Below, in pieces: positions 19,962 through 27,708 of a DNA stretch of 57,714 bases; positions within the stretch are counted from its first letter, which is position 1, and the number at the start of each line of letters is the position of its first letter. A program made the position numbers and the translations under genes. The notes under the pieces were generated by a model that made no database searches, was not told the origin of the DNA, and saw only the letters and a program-made list of their open reading frames with translations. Source of the DNA: an uncultured Rhodospirillales bacterium (GTDB lineage: Bacteria; Pseudomonadota; Alphaproteobacteria; Azospirillales; Azospirillaceae); contig CAIZDL010000146.1 of NCBI GenBank assembly GCA_903931735.1, positions 1-57,714 of the forward strand, read 5' to 3'.

Positions 19962-20741
19962 ATGACGAAAGCGGCCAGAGAAATGCGTCTTTTGGAGTTT
20001 CCCGAGGGGTATGAGCTGATTCGCCAGGGCGATCTTGGCGATCAGGCTTGGCTGGTGGAAAATGGCAAACTTGAAGTTGTCCAGACGACGCCCGAGGGGG
20101 TGCGTTCGTTGGCGATAATCGGCCGGGGCGCAATTGTTGGCGAGATGGCGTTGATCGACCACGGGTTGCGCAGCGCCAGTGTGTTTGCGCGCACCGATGT
20201 GAGTTGCATCGAACTCAGCCGGGCGATGTTTGAGCAACTCATTCGGCAATGCCAGCCCTTGGCGAGCTATCTTTTGGAGAGTTTGGTTGCGGCGATCCGG
20301 CGGGTCTACGGCTTGCCCCAGGATGAGCGGACATTTGGCAGCTCTGAAATCCGCTCGATGCGCAACAACGAGAAGATTTTGGATCGTCGGGTTTATTGCG
20401 AAGGTTACCGCTTTTTCAGTCAGGGCGATCCGGGGGTCTCGGCTTATCTGGTGCAGACCGGGCGGGTGGCCATCCGGCGCACGGTCGGGACCCACGAAGA
20501 GGAATTGGCGCAATTGGGGCCGGGTCGAATTTTCGGTGAGCTTGCGCTGCTCCAATCGGCCCCGCGTTTGGCCTCCGCCGTCGCCCTCGATCGCACGGTA
20601 TGCGAGGTGATCCGCAAAGACCAATTTGATAAGGTGATTGCGTCGATGCCGCCGATTCTGCGGGCCTTGACAAAAATATACATGACCCAGCTCTCGACGG
20701 CCGCAAAGAAGACCGTCGAGCCGCTTTCAGATCCGGGGTGA
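19962..20741 (+). CDS. Tandem cyclic-nucleotide-binding-domain protein without output domain
   Basis: The 259-residue protein consists of two cyclic nucleotide-binding (Crp-like beta-roll) domains. Domain 1 is about 10-110 (LIRQGDLGDQAWLVENGKLE, then GRGAIVGEMALIDHGLRSAS). Domain 2 is about 140-240 (FSQGDPGVSAYLVQTGRVA, then GPGRIFGELALLQSAPRLAS). Both have the G-E-[ML]-A-L phosphate-binding-cassette pattern, although the position after it differs from classical cAMP binders (DHGLRSAS and QSAPRLAS), so the ligand is uncertain. No helix-turn-helix, kinase or membrane segment is visible, so it must act through a partner. GGGATGAGGAT precedes the ATG. It is transcribed alone and convergent with the lipoprotein gene. 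Confidence 0.88.
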   Translation: MTKAAREMRLLEFPEGYELIRQGDLGDQAWLVENGKLEVVQTTPEGVRSLAIIGRGAIVGEMALIDHGLRSASVFARTDVSCIELSRAMFEQLIRQCQPLASYLLESLVAAIRRVYGLPQDERTFGSSEIRSMRNNEKILDRRVYCEGYRFFSQGDPGVSAYLVQTGRVAIRRTVGTHEEELAQLGPGRIFGELALLQSAPRLASAVALDRTVCEVIRKDQFDKVIASMPPILRALTKIYMTQLSTAAKKTVEPLSDPG

Positions 20742-20763
20742 AAGCGGGGCGGAGCGGACCGGA

Positions 20764-21450
20764 TCAGGGTGGCAGTGTGCCGCTGAGCCCGGTTTCCCCG
20801 ATGCGGATGGTGAAGGCCAGCGCGATATCCTGAGAGCCGCGCGGCGGGAGTCGTGACAGGCGGCGGTTATGGGCCGCGATATCGGGGACGGCCGCGTTGG
20901 ATTTATCGAGCGCCATCAACGCTGGAACGAAGGCCAGCGCGGCGTCGTTGTTGCCGGTGAGCGGGTAGGCGTTGATGAAGGCGTGGCCCTGATGGCAGCC
21001 GGTGACCAGCCAATAAAAACTGGATGACGGCAGCGACAAGCCGACCGGGGGCGGGCCGAAAGCGCCAGCGGAGGCGATCGCCCCCTGTAATTCGGTGCTT
21101 TGTGCGGGGGTCAGCCGAACGTCGGCGCGCGTTCCCCGCCAGGGGTCAAGCAGGCCCTCCCGACTCACATCGACGATGCTGCCCGCCGGCATCACCCGAA
21201 TTGCCAGATCGCCACCGCCGGCTTTGGCGTCAACCGTGAGGTCGTAGGTGCGGACATGCTCGGCGTAATCGGCGTTGAACACCAACCGCAGACGCTCGGG
21301 GGAACCGGGGCCGCAGGTGGGTTTGATATCATCGGCGTTGAGGTAGCTGAACCAGGCGAGCTTGCGCACGCCAAGCCCGTCGTCGGGGCCAGCGGTGTAA
21401 CATCCGGCGACCAGCAGGGCCATTGCTGCGGCAAGGGCGATTTTTTTCAT
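20764..21450 (-). CDS. Putative outer-membrane or periplasmic lipoprotein
   Basis: A 228-residue protein with a clear lipoprotein signal: MKKIALAAAMALLVAGCYTA, with lipobox LVAGC and acylated Cys17. The residue after Cys is Tyr, not Asp, so sorting to the outer membrane is expected. The mature part is predicted beta-rich and has no family motif I recognise. GGGGAG sits 10 bases before the ATG. It lies 35 bases downstream of the RND permease gene on the same strand and may be part of that transcript. It is not an outer membrane factor (TolC type), being far too short. Function unknown. Confidence 0.75.
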   Translation of the reverse strand: MKKIALAAAMALLVAGCYTAGPDDGLGVRKLAWFSYLNADDIKPTCGPGSPERLRLVFNADYAEHVRTYDLTVDAKAGGGDLAIRVMPAGSIVDVSREGLLDPWRGTRADVRLTPAQSTELQGAIASAGAFGPPPVGLSLPSSSFYWLVTGCHQGHAFINAYPLTGNNDAALAFVPALMALDKSNAAVPDIAAHNRRLSRLPPRGSQDIALAFTIRIGETGLSGTLPP

Positions 21451-21485
21451 TGGCTGACACTCCCCTGACAGGACGGCGGACGATG

Positions 21486-24400
21486 TTACCGACGCGGTTG
21501 GCCAAACAAAGCCCGGACCACAACGTAAAACACCGGGGTAAATAGCAGGCCGAAACCGGTAACGCCAAGCATTCCGAAAAACACTGTGGTGCCAAGGGAC
21601 TGGCGCATTTCCGCGCCGGCCCCCACGGCCAGTACCAAGGGCAGAACGCCAAACACAAAAGCGAGCGAGGTCATGAGAATCGGCCGAAGCCGGGTGCGGG
21701 CGGCATGGATAGCGGCATCGAATCGGTTTTTGCCCAACTCCTCACCCTGGCGGGCGAACTCAACGATGAGAATAGCGTTTTTGGCGGCAAGCCCAACCAG
21801 CACCACAAACCCGACTTCGGCCAGAATATTGACATCCATGCCGCGTGCCAGCAGGCCGCTGACGGCGGCCAGCAGGCACATCGGCACGATCAGGATCACC
21901 GAGAGCGGCAGGCTCCAGCTTTCATATTGCGCGGCCAGCAGCAGAAACACGAAGACCACCGAGGCGGCGAAGACCATCATCCCGGTGTTGCCAGCGGCTT
22001 TTTCCTGGAATGCCAACTCGGTCCACTCATAGGCAAACCCGTCGGGCAGGCGTTGGCTGATCAACTTTTCCATGGCTTCAAGGCCGTAGCTGGAGGAAAA
22101 GCCGGGCAGGGTGCCGCCCTGAATCTCGGCCGCGGGGTAGAGATTGTAGCGCGGCACCCGGTAAGGCCCCGCCACATCGCGGAAGGTCGTGACCGAGCTG
22201 ATTGGGACCATGGCCCCGCGGTCGTTGCGGGTTTTGAGGTTGCCGATATCGCGCACGGTTTGGCGGTAGGGGGCATCGGCCTGGGCGATCACCCGATAGG
22301 TATGGCCGAGGTAATTGAATTCGTTGACGAAGGTGGAGCCGACATAAACTTCCAGTGTTTTGAACACCCGATCGGCCGGGACACCCAGCATTTGGGCTTT
22401 TACGCGGTCGATATCGGCATAAACCTTGGGGGTCCGGGTGTTGAAGAGCGAAAATACTCCGACCAATCCCGGCGTTTGGTTTGCTGCGGCGACGATCTCT
22501 TGGGCTGCGGCTTCGAGGGCCACCGGGCCACGGCCGCGTTTATCTTGCAGCATGACCTTGAAGCCGCCCGAAGTGCCGATGCCGCGGACCGGTGGCGGTG
22601 GCAGCGCGATCACAAACGCCTCTTGAACGCCGCTGAGGCGCTGGCGCAGGTTGGCCAGAATGACGTTGGCCGAAAGCCCCTGCTCGGCGCGTTCGGCAAA
22701 GGGCTTGAGCGGCGTGAAAAGGGCGCCGGCATTGGCGGCGTTGGTGAAGGTGGCGCCGTCAAACCCGGCAAAGCCCACGGCATGGGCAACGCCCGGCGTA
22801 TCCTGGATGATTTTGGTGACTTTGCGCAGCACCTCGTCGGTGCGCGCCAGCGATGAGCCCGGCGGCAGTTGCAGCACCGTGATCAGATACCCCTGGTCGA
22901 GCTGCGGAATGAAGCCGGTCGGCGCGCGGTTGAACTGGTAGCTGGCAAAGCCGATCAGGGCGCAATAGACCAGCACGACCATGGCTGATATCCGCACCAG
23001 CCGTCCCGTAAGACCGGCATAACTTTCGGCCAGCCGCTCGAAGATTTGGTTGAAGACCCGGAAGAACCAGGCGACCGGCCGGAGCAGCAGTGGCTTGTGC
23101 TCGTGCTCCGGGTGGGGTTTCAACAGGATGGCGCAGAGGGCCGGACTGAGGGTCAGCGAGATGAAGCACGAAATTATCGTGGCGGCGGCGATCGTTACCG
23201 CGAACTGTCGGAAAAACTGGCCCGTGATGCCGGGAATGAACGCTGCGGGGATGAACACCGCCGACAGCACCAGCGCGATGGCGATCAGCGCGCCGCCCAC
23301 CTCGTCCATGGTTTCATGGGCGGCATCGCGCGGGTTGATCCCCTGGCGCATCATGCGCTCGACGTTTTCCACCACCACGATGGCGTCGTCGACCACGATG
23401 CCCACCGCCAGCACCAGCCCAAATAACGATAGGTTGTTGAGCGAATAGCCACAGGCCGCGAGCACCCCAAATGTGCCAATCAGCGATACCGGAATGGCCA
23501 CGATGGGGATGATCGAGGCGCGCCACGTCTGGAGAAAGACAATAACCACCACCACCACCAGCGCCACCGCGATGAAGATGGTTTTGATCACCTCCTCCAC
23601 CGATTGCGCGATAAAAATGGTCGGGTCATAGTGAATATTATACTGGATGCCGGGCGGGAAACTTTTGGACAAACCCTCCATGGTCGCCCGAATCCGCTCG
23701 GCGGTGGCGAGAGCGTTGGTGCCCGGCAATTGGAACATCACGATCGGCACGGCGGGTCGGCCATCGAGATAACCGTTTGCAGTGTAATCCTGGGCGGCCA
23801 GTTCCACCCGGCCGATATCGCGCAGGCGGGTAATCCGGCCGTCGCTGTCAGTGCGCACCACGATGGCTTCAAACTGGGCCGGGTCCTGGAGGCGGCCGAG
23901 GGTCTCGATGTTGAGCTGAAACGGCCCCTGCTTCGGCACGGGCGGCTGGTTGAGCACGCCCGCCGCCACCTGAACGTTTTGAGCCTGAAGCGCCGCGATC
24001 ACTTCGGTTGCGGTAAGGCCGCGCGCCGCCGTCCGCTCGGGATCGAGCCAGACCCGCATGGCATAATCGCGGGCCCCAAACACCTTGATATCGCCGACGC
24101 CTTTAATGCGCGCCAAAACATCCTTGACCTGAAGCGTCGCGTAATTTGAAATATAAAGAATATCGCGCGAACTGTCGGGCGAACTCATGTGGACGACCAT
24201 CAGCATATCGGGCGAATTTTTCTTCACCGTAACGCCGATATGTTGCACCTCGCTTGGGAGGCGGGGCAGGGCGATGGCCACCCGGTTTTGCACCAACACT
24301 TGGGCGGTATCGAGATTGGTGCCCAGAGCGAAGGTGATGGTGACCGAGACGCTGCCATCGCCGGTGGCCTGCGAGGTCATGTAGAGCATGTTTTCGACGC

Positions 24401-24617
24401 CGTTGATCTGCTCTTCGAGCGGCGTCGCCACGGTGTCGCTGACCACGGCTGCGGCAGCGCCGGGGTAACTGGCGCTGACCACAATGGTGGGGGGGGCGAT
24501 TTCAGGATATTGGGCGATCGGCAGCGCCAAAAAGGCGACCCCGCCCAAGAGGGTGATCAAGATCGACAGCACGGCGGCGAAGATCGGGCGGTCGATGAAG
24601 AAATGACAGATTTTCAT
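21486..24617 (-). CDS. RND efflux permease of the HAE1 (AcrB/MexB) family
   Basis: An inner-membrane proton/drug antiporter of the hydrophobe/amphiphile efflux group, 1043 residues, the usual length. The N-terminus has the first TM helix (FFIDRPIFAAVLSILITLLG) followed by a large periplasmic pore domain. TM4 carries the proton-relay pair in GIVVDDAIVVVENVERMM, and a second TM bundle has LVGLAAKNAILIVEFARQ. It lies 13 bases after the membrane fusion protein gene, so the two form an operon. No TolC-type outer membrane factor is encoded here, so the pump must recruit one from elsewhere. Substrates cannot be predicted from sequence. Confidence 0.95.
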   Translation of the reverse strand: MKICHFFIDRPIFAAVLSILITLLGGVAFLALPIAQYPEIAPPTIVVSASYPGAAAAVVSDTVATPLEEQINGVENMLYMTSQATGDGSVSVTITFALGTNLDTAQVLVQNRVAIALPRLPSEVQHIGVTVKKNSPDMLMVVHMSSPDSSRDILYISNYATLQVKDVLARIKGVGDIKVFGARDYAMRVWLDPERTAARGLTATEVIAALQAQNVQVAAGVLNQPPVPKQGPFQLNIETLGRLQDPAQFEAIVVRTDSDGRITRLRDIGRVELAAQDYTANGYLDGRPAVPIVMFQLPGTNALATAERIRATMEGLSKSFPPGIQYNIHYDPTIFIAQSVEEVIKTIFIAVALVVVVVIVFLQTWRASIIPIVAIPVSLIGTFGVLAACGYSLNNLSLFGLVLAVGIVVDDAIVVVENVERMMRQGINPRDAAHETMDEVGGALIAIALVLSAVFIPAAFIPGITGQFFRQFAVTIAAATIISCFISLTLSPALCAILLKPHPEHEHKPLLLRPVAWFFRVFNQIFERLAESYAGLTGRLVRISAMVVLVYCALIGFASYQFNRAPTGFIPQLDQGYLITVLQLPPGSSLARTDEVLRKVTKIIQDTPGVAHAVGFAGFDGATFTNAANAGALFTPLKPFAERAEQGLSANVILANLRQRLSGVQEAFVIALPPPPVRGIGTSGGFKVMLQDKRGRGPVALEAAAQEIVAAANQTPGLVGVFSLFNTRTPKVYADIDRVKAQMLGVPADRVFKTLEVYVGSTFVNEFNYLGHTYRVIAQADAPYRQTVRDIGNLKTRNDRGAMVPISSVTTFRDVAGPYRVPRYNLYPAAEIQGGTLPGFSSSYGLEAMEKLISQRLPDGFAYEWTELAFQEKAAGNTGMMVFAASVVFVFLLLAAQYESWSLPLSVILIVPMCLLAAVSGLLARGMDVNILAEVGFVVLVGLAAKNAILIVEFARQGEELGKNRFDAAIHAARTRLRPILMTSLAFVFGVLPLVLAVGAGAEMRQSLGTTVFFGMLGVTGFGLLFTPVFYVVVRALFGQPRR

Positions 24618-24630
24618 GATGGCGGCCCGA

Positions 24631-25860
24631 TCAGTCGGTGCCGGGAAGGGCGGTGATGGCGCCCTGCTGCGGTGTCACCTTTGCTCCCGGCCGAACGCGC
24701 ATCAGGCCGTCGATGATGATTTTGTCGTTGGCGGTAACACCGTTGCGGATAATGCGCAGGCCATCGGTGGTTGGGCCGAGCGTCACTTGTCGGGGCTCCA
24801 CCGCACCGCTCTCGGTCACGATCATCAGCAGCTTGCGCGACTGGTCGGTGACAATGGCGCTGTCGGGCACCAGCAACGCCATATGGGGCTCCGAGATCGG
24901 CGCCCGCGCTTGTGCGAACTGGCCGGGGATCAGCAATTGGCTGGGATTGGGAAACACGGCGCGCAGGCGCAACGTGCCGGCGCCGGGGTTGATCTGGTTA
25001 TCGACGAAATCGATTTGGCCGTTGTGGCTCCAGTTTTTCTCATCGACCAGCCGCGCCTCGATCGGCACCGCGCTGTCTCGGGCCGACCGCACCTGACCTG
25101 CCGCCACCCGACGTTGGTAAACCAGTTGGTCGGCCTCGCTGATATCGAAAACAAAGTGAATCGGGTCGAGGGAAACGATAGTGGTCAAAAGGGTGGTGGT
25201 GGGGGCAGAACTGCCGATCACCAGATTTCCCACGCTAACTTGGTGGCCACCGATGCGCCCCCCGACCGGCGCGGTAATGTGGGTGAAGTCCAGGTTGAGT
25301 TGGGCCTGGGCAACCATTGCCTGATCGGCCTTGACGGTTGCGGCGGCGCCATCGGCCACGGCGCGCGCATTGTCGTATTGCTGGCGGGTGGCAAAGTCTT
25401 TTTTGGCCAGCTCGGCATAGCGCTTGAGGTCTTGATTGGCCCGAAGCAGCAACGCTTTGTCGCGCTCGAGGTTGGCCATCGCCTGGGCGAGATCGGCCTC
25501 AAAGGGGCGGGGATCGATGACGAACAGCAGGTCTCCCTTGGCGACCTGCTGGCCATCCTTGAAATGAATCTCGGTCAGGTAGCCGCTGACCCGCGCCCGC
25601 AGCTCGACATATTCCACCGCCGCGAATTGGCCGGTGTACTCGGCCCACTCGATCACGTCGCGTTCCAGCGGGTGGGCCACGGTCACGGTGGGCGGCGGCA
25701 TCGCGCCTTGGGGCGGGGCGCCACCCACGCCGCTGGTTTTTGGCCCGAACAGCACGACGCCGCCGATCATCGCCAGCCCGATAATGCTGGTCAGAACTCC
25801 GCGAGTGCTCACTCGTCTGGCTGGCACCGAGTCGTGTTCGCCGTTTTGTTGCGCGGTCAT
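24631..25860 (-). CDS. RND efflux membrane fusion protein (AcrA/MexA family)
   Basis: The periplasmic adaptor that connects the downstream RND permease to an outer membrane channel. It is 409 residues, with a short cytoplasmic N-terminus and one anchor helix (about 25-42, TSIIGLAMIGGVVLFG) instead of a lipobox. A biotinyl/lipoyl half-domain (VELRARVSGYLTEIHFKDGQ) follows, then a helical hairpin (about 130-180), the second lipoyl half (ITAPVGGRIGGHQVSVGNLV) and the beta-barrel and membrane-proximal domains. It is the first gene of the pump operon. Its own upstream region (25861-26071, 211 bases) has no regulator gene, unlike many AcrAB-type operons. Confidence 0.94.
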   Translation of the reverse strand: MTAQQNGEHDSVPARRVSTRGVLTSIIGLAMIGGVVLFGPKTSGVGGAPPQGAMPPPTVTVAHPLERDVIEWAEYTGQFAAVEYVELRARVSGYLTEIHFKDGQQVAKGDLLFVIDPRPFEADLAQAMANLERDKALLLRANQDLKRYAELAKKDFATRQQYDNARAVADGAAATVKADQAMVAQAQLNLDFTHITAPVGGRIGGHQVSVGNLVIGSSAPTTTLLTTIVSLDPIHFVFDISEADQLVYQRRVAAGQVRSARDSAVPIEARLVDEKNWSHNGQIDFVDNQINPGAGTLRLRAVFPNPSQLLIPGQFAQARAPISEPHMALLVPDSAIVTDQSRKLLMIVTESGAVEPRQVTLGPTTDGLRIIRNGVTANDKIIIDGLMRVRPGAKVTPQQGAITALPGTD

Positions 25861-26071
25861 AGCAGTGCCCTGTTTCTTGGCCTTTCGCGGCCTTCGGCGT
25901 GTGACTGCCGAGTTTTCAGAGCCAGACTTTGGCCACCCGGCGCGTCAAGTCAAGCCGAACCATCACAATAACCCGCGTGGCAGAATTGCAAATGCCTTTT
26001 ACACCCGTTCCGGGCAAATCGGGAGAGATAATCACTGCGCATGACGGGGTGTCCCCCCTTCGCGACCTGCT

Positions 26072-27694
26072 TTAGCTGCGCACAGCATCTCCCGCCACGG
26101 CTTCCAGGTTCAGGGCAGCAGTGAGCAACGCGCGAGTGTAGGCCTCACGCGGGGCGGCGAAGATCGATTCGGTTGGCCCCTGCTCAACCACCTTGCCGTC
26201 TTTCATCACGATCACCTCGTTGGAAAGCGCGCGCACCACCTTGAGATCGTGGCTGATGAAGAGATAGGCAAGGCCGTGCTTGGCCTGAAGGTCTCGCAGC
26301 AGATCGACGATTTGGGCTTGAACCGACATATCGAGGGCTGAGGTCGGCTCGTCGAGCACGACGAAACGCGGCTTTAAAACCATGGCGCGGGCGATGGCGA
26401 CCCGTTGGCGCTGGCCGCCGGAAAACTCATGCGGGTAGCGGTGCCGGGTGGCCGGGTCCAGCCCCACCTCTTCCAGCGCGTTGGCGATCATCGCCTCGCG
26501 CTCGCACTGGGTGCCGAGTTGGTGAATCTTCAGCCCTTCTGCGATTATGTCGCCGATGGAAAGGCGGGGGCTGAGGCTGCCGAACGGGTCTTGGAAGACC
26601 ACCTGAATTTGGCGCCGTAACGGCCGCATGGCGGCTCTGCTCCATCCTTGGATGTTTTGGCCGTCGAAGCGGATGGCGCCTTGGCTCTCGGTGAGGCGGA
26701 GCAGGGCGAGGCCAAGGGTGGTTTTGCCCGAGCCTGATTCGCCGACCACGCCCACAGTATGACCGGCGCGGACCCGTACGCTGATCCCGTCCACGGCCTT
26801 GATGTGATCGACAGTACGGCGGAGCAAGCCCTTGCGGATCGGAAAATGAACCTTGATGTCATCCCCGGCCAGCACTTCCGGCGCATCCTGGGGTGGGTTT
26901 GGCGGCGCGCCTTTCGGCTCGGCCTCCAGCAGGCGGCGGGTATAAGGGTGAGCGGGGGCGGCGAAAACCTCGGCGACTTCGCCCGCTTCAACCACCAGCC
27001 CTTCCGACATAACGCACACCCGGTCGGCCATTTTGCGGACGATGCCAAGGTCGTGGGTGATCAGCAGCAGCGCCATGCCGAAGCGCTTTTGCAAATCTTT
27101 CAGCAGCGCCAGGATTTGAGCCTGGATCGTCACATCGAGGGCGGTGGTCGGCTCGTCGGCGATTAGCAGATCGGGCTCGTTGGCCAGGGCCATCGCGATC
27201 ATCACCCGCTGGCGCTGGCCGCCGGAAAGCTCGTGGGGAAAGGCGCCAAGGCGTTGCCCGGCGTTGGCGAGCCCCACCAGGGTCAAGAGATCCAACGTGC
27301 GCGCGCGCGCTTCGGCCCGCCCCAGCCCCTTGTGAACAAACAGAGTTTCGGTAATCTGGCGCTCAATGGAGTGGAGTGGGTTGAGCGAGGTCATCGGCTC
27401 TTGAAACACCATGGCGATGCGGTTGCCGCGCACCGCCCGCAACACCGGCTCGGGCGCGCCCACCAGTTCGGTGTCTTGAAACCGGATGCTCCCGCTCGGA
27501 TGGCGGGCTTGGGGATAGGGCAAAAGTTGCAAAATCGAGAGCGCGCTCACCGATTTGCCCGAGCCGGACTCGCCGACCAGCGCCAAAGTTTCACCCGGCT
27601 GGACATCGAACGACACCCCGCGCACCGCAGGAACTTCAACACCGGACACCCGGAAGCTGACGGCAAGGTCGCGGACGGAGAGGAGGGCGGACAT
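26072..27694 (-). CDS. Fused two-domain ABC transporter ATPase (YejF/DppDF type), without neighbouring permeases
   Basis: A 540-residue ATPase subunit with two complete nucleotide-binding domains, as in YejF or fused DppD-DppF of peptide and opine importers. Domain 1 has Walker A GESGSGKSVSAL, signature LSGGQRQRVMIAMAL and LLIADEPTTALDV. Domain 2 has GESGSGKTTLGLAL, FSGGQRQRVAIARAM and VVLDEPTSALDM. The oligopeptide-type C-terminal motif follows each domain (for example HPYTRRLLEAEP). It starts 14 bases after the hybrid kinase gene, so it looks like the last gene of the two-kinase operon. No permease or binding-protein gene is adjacent in the window, which is unusual for this family. Confidence 0.92.
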   Translation of the reverse strand: MSALLSVRDLAVSFRVSGVEVPAVRGVSFDVQPGETLALVGESGSGKSVSALSILQLLPYPQARHPSGSIRFQDTELVGAPEPVLRAVRGNRIAMVFQEPMTSLNPLHSIERQITETLFVHKGLGRAEARARTLDLLTLVGLANAGQRLGAFPHELSGGQRQRVMIAMALANEPDLLIADEPTTALDVTIQAQILALLKDLQKRFGMALLLITHDLGIVRKMADRVCVMSEGLVVEAGEVAEVFAAPAHPYTRRLLEAEPKGAPPNPPQDAPEVLAGDDIKVHFPIRKGLLRRTVDHIKAVDGISVRVRAGHTVGVVGESGSGKTTLGLALLRLTESQGAIRFDGQNIQGWSRAAMRPLRRQIQVVFQDPFGSLSPRLSIGDIIAEGLKIHQLGTQCEREAMIANALEEVGLDPATRHRYPHEFSGGQRQRVAIARAMVLKPRFVVLDEPTSALDMSVQAQIVDLLRDLQAKHGLAYLFISHDLKVVRALSNEVIVMKDGKVVEQGPTESIFAAPREAYTRALLTAALNLEAVAGDAVRS

Positions 27695-27708
27695 TGGAGG
27701 CAGGCTTC

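Noticed and set aside
24616-25971. Plus-strand open frame of about 450 codons over the membrane fusion protein gene
   Set aside because: It lies antisense to a textbook AcrA-family gene, has low-complexity Gly/His/Asp composition and shows no recognisable motif.
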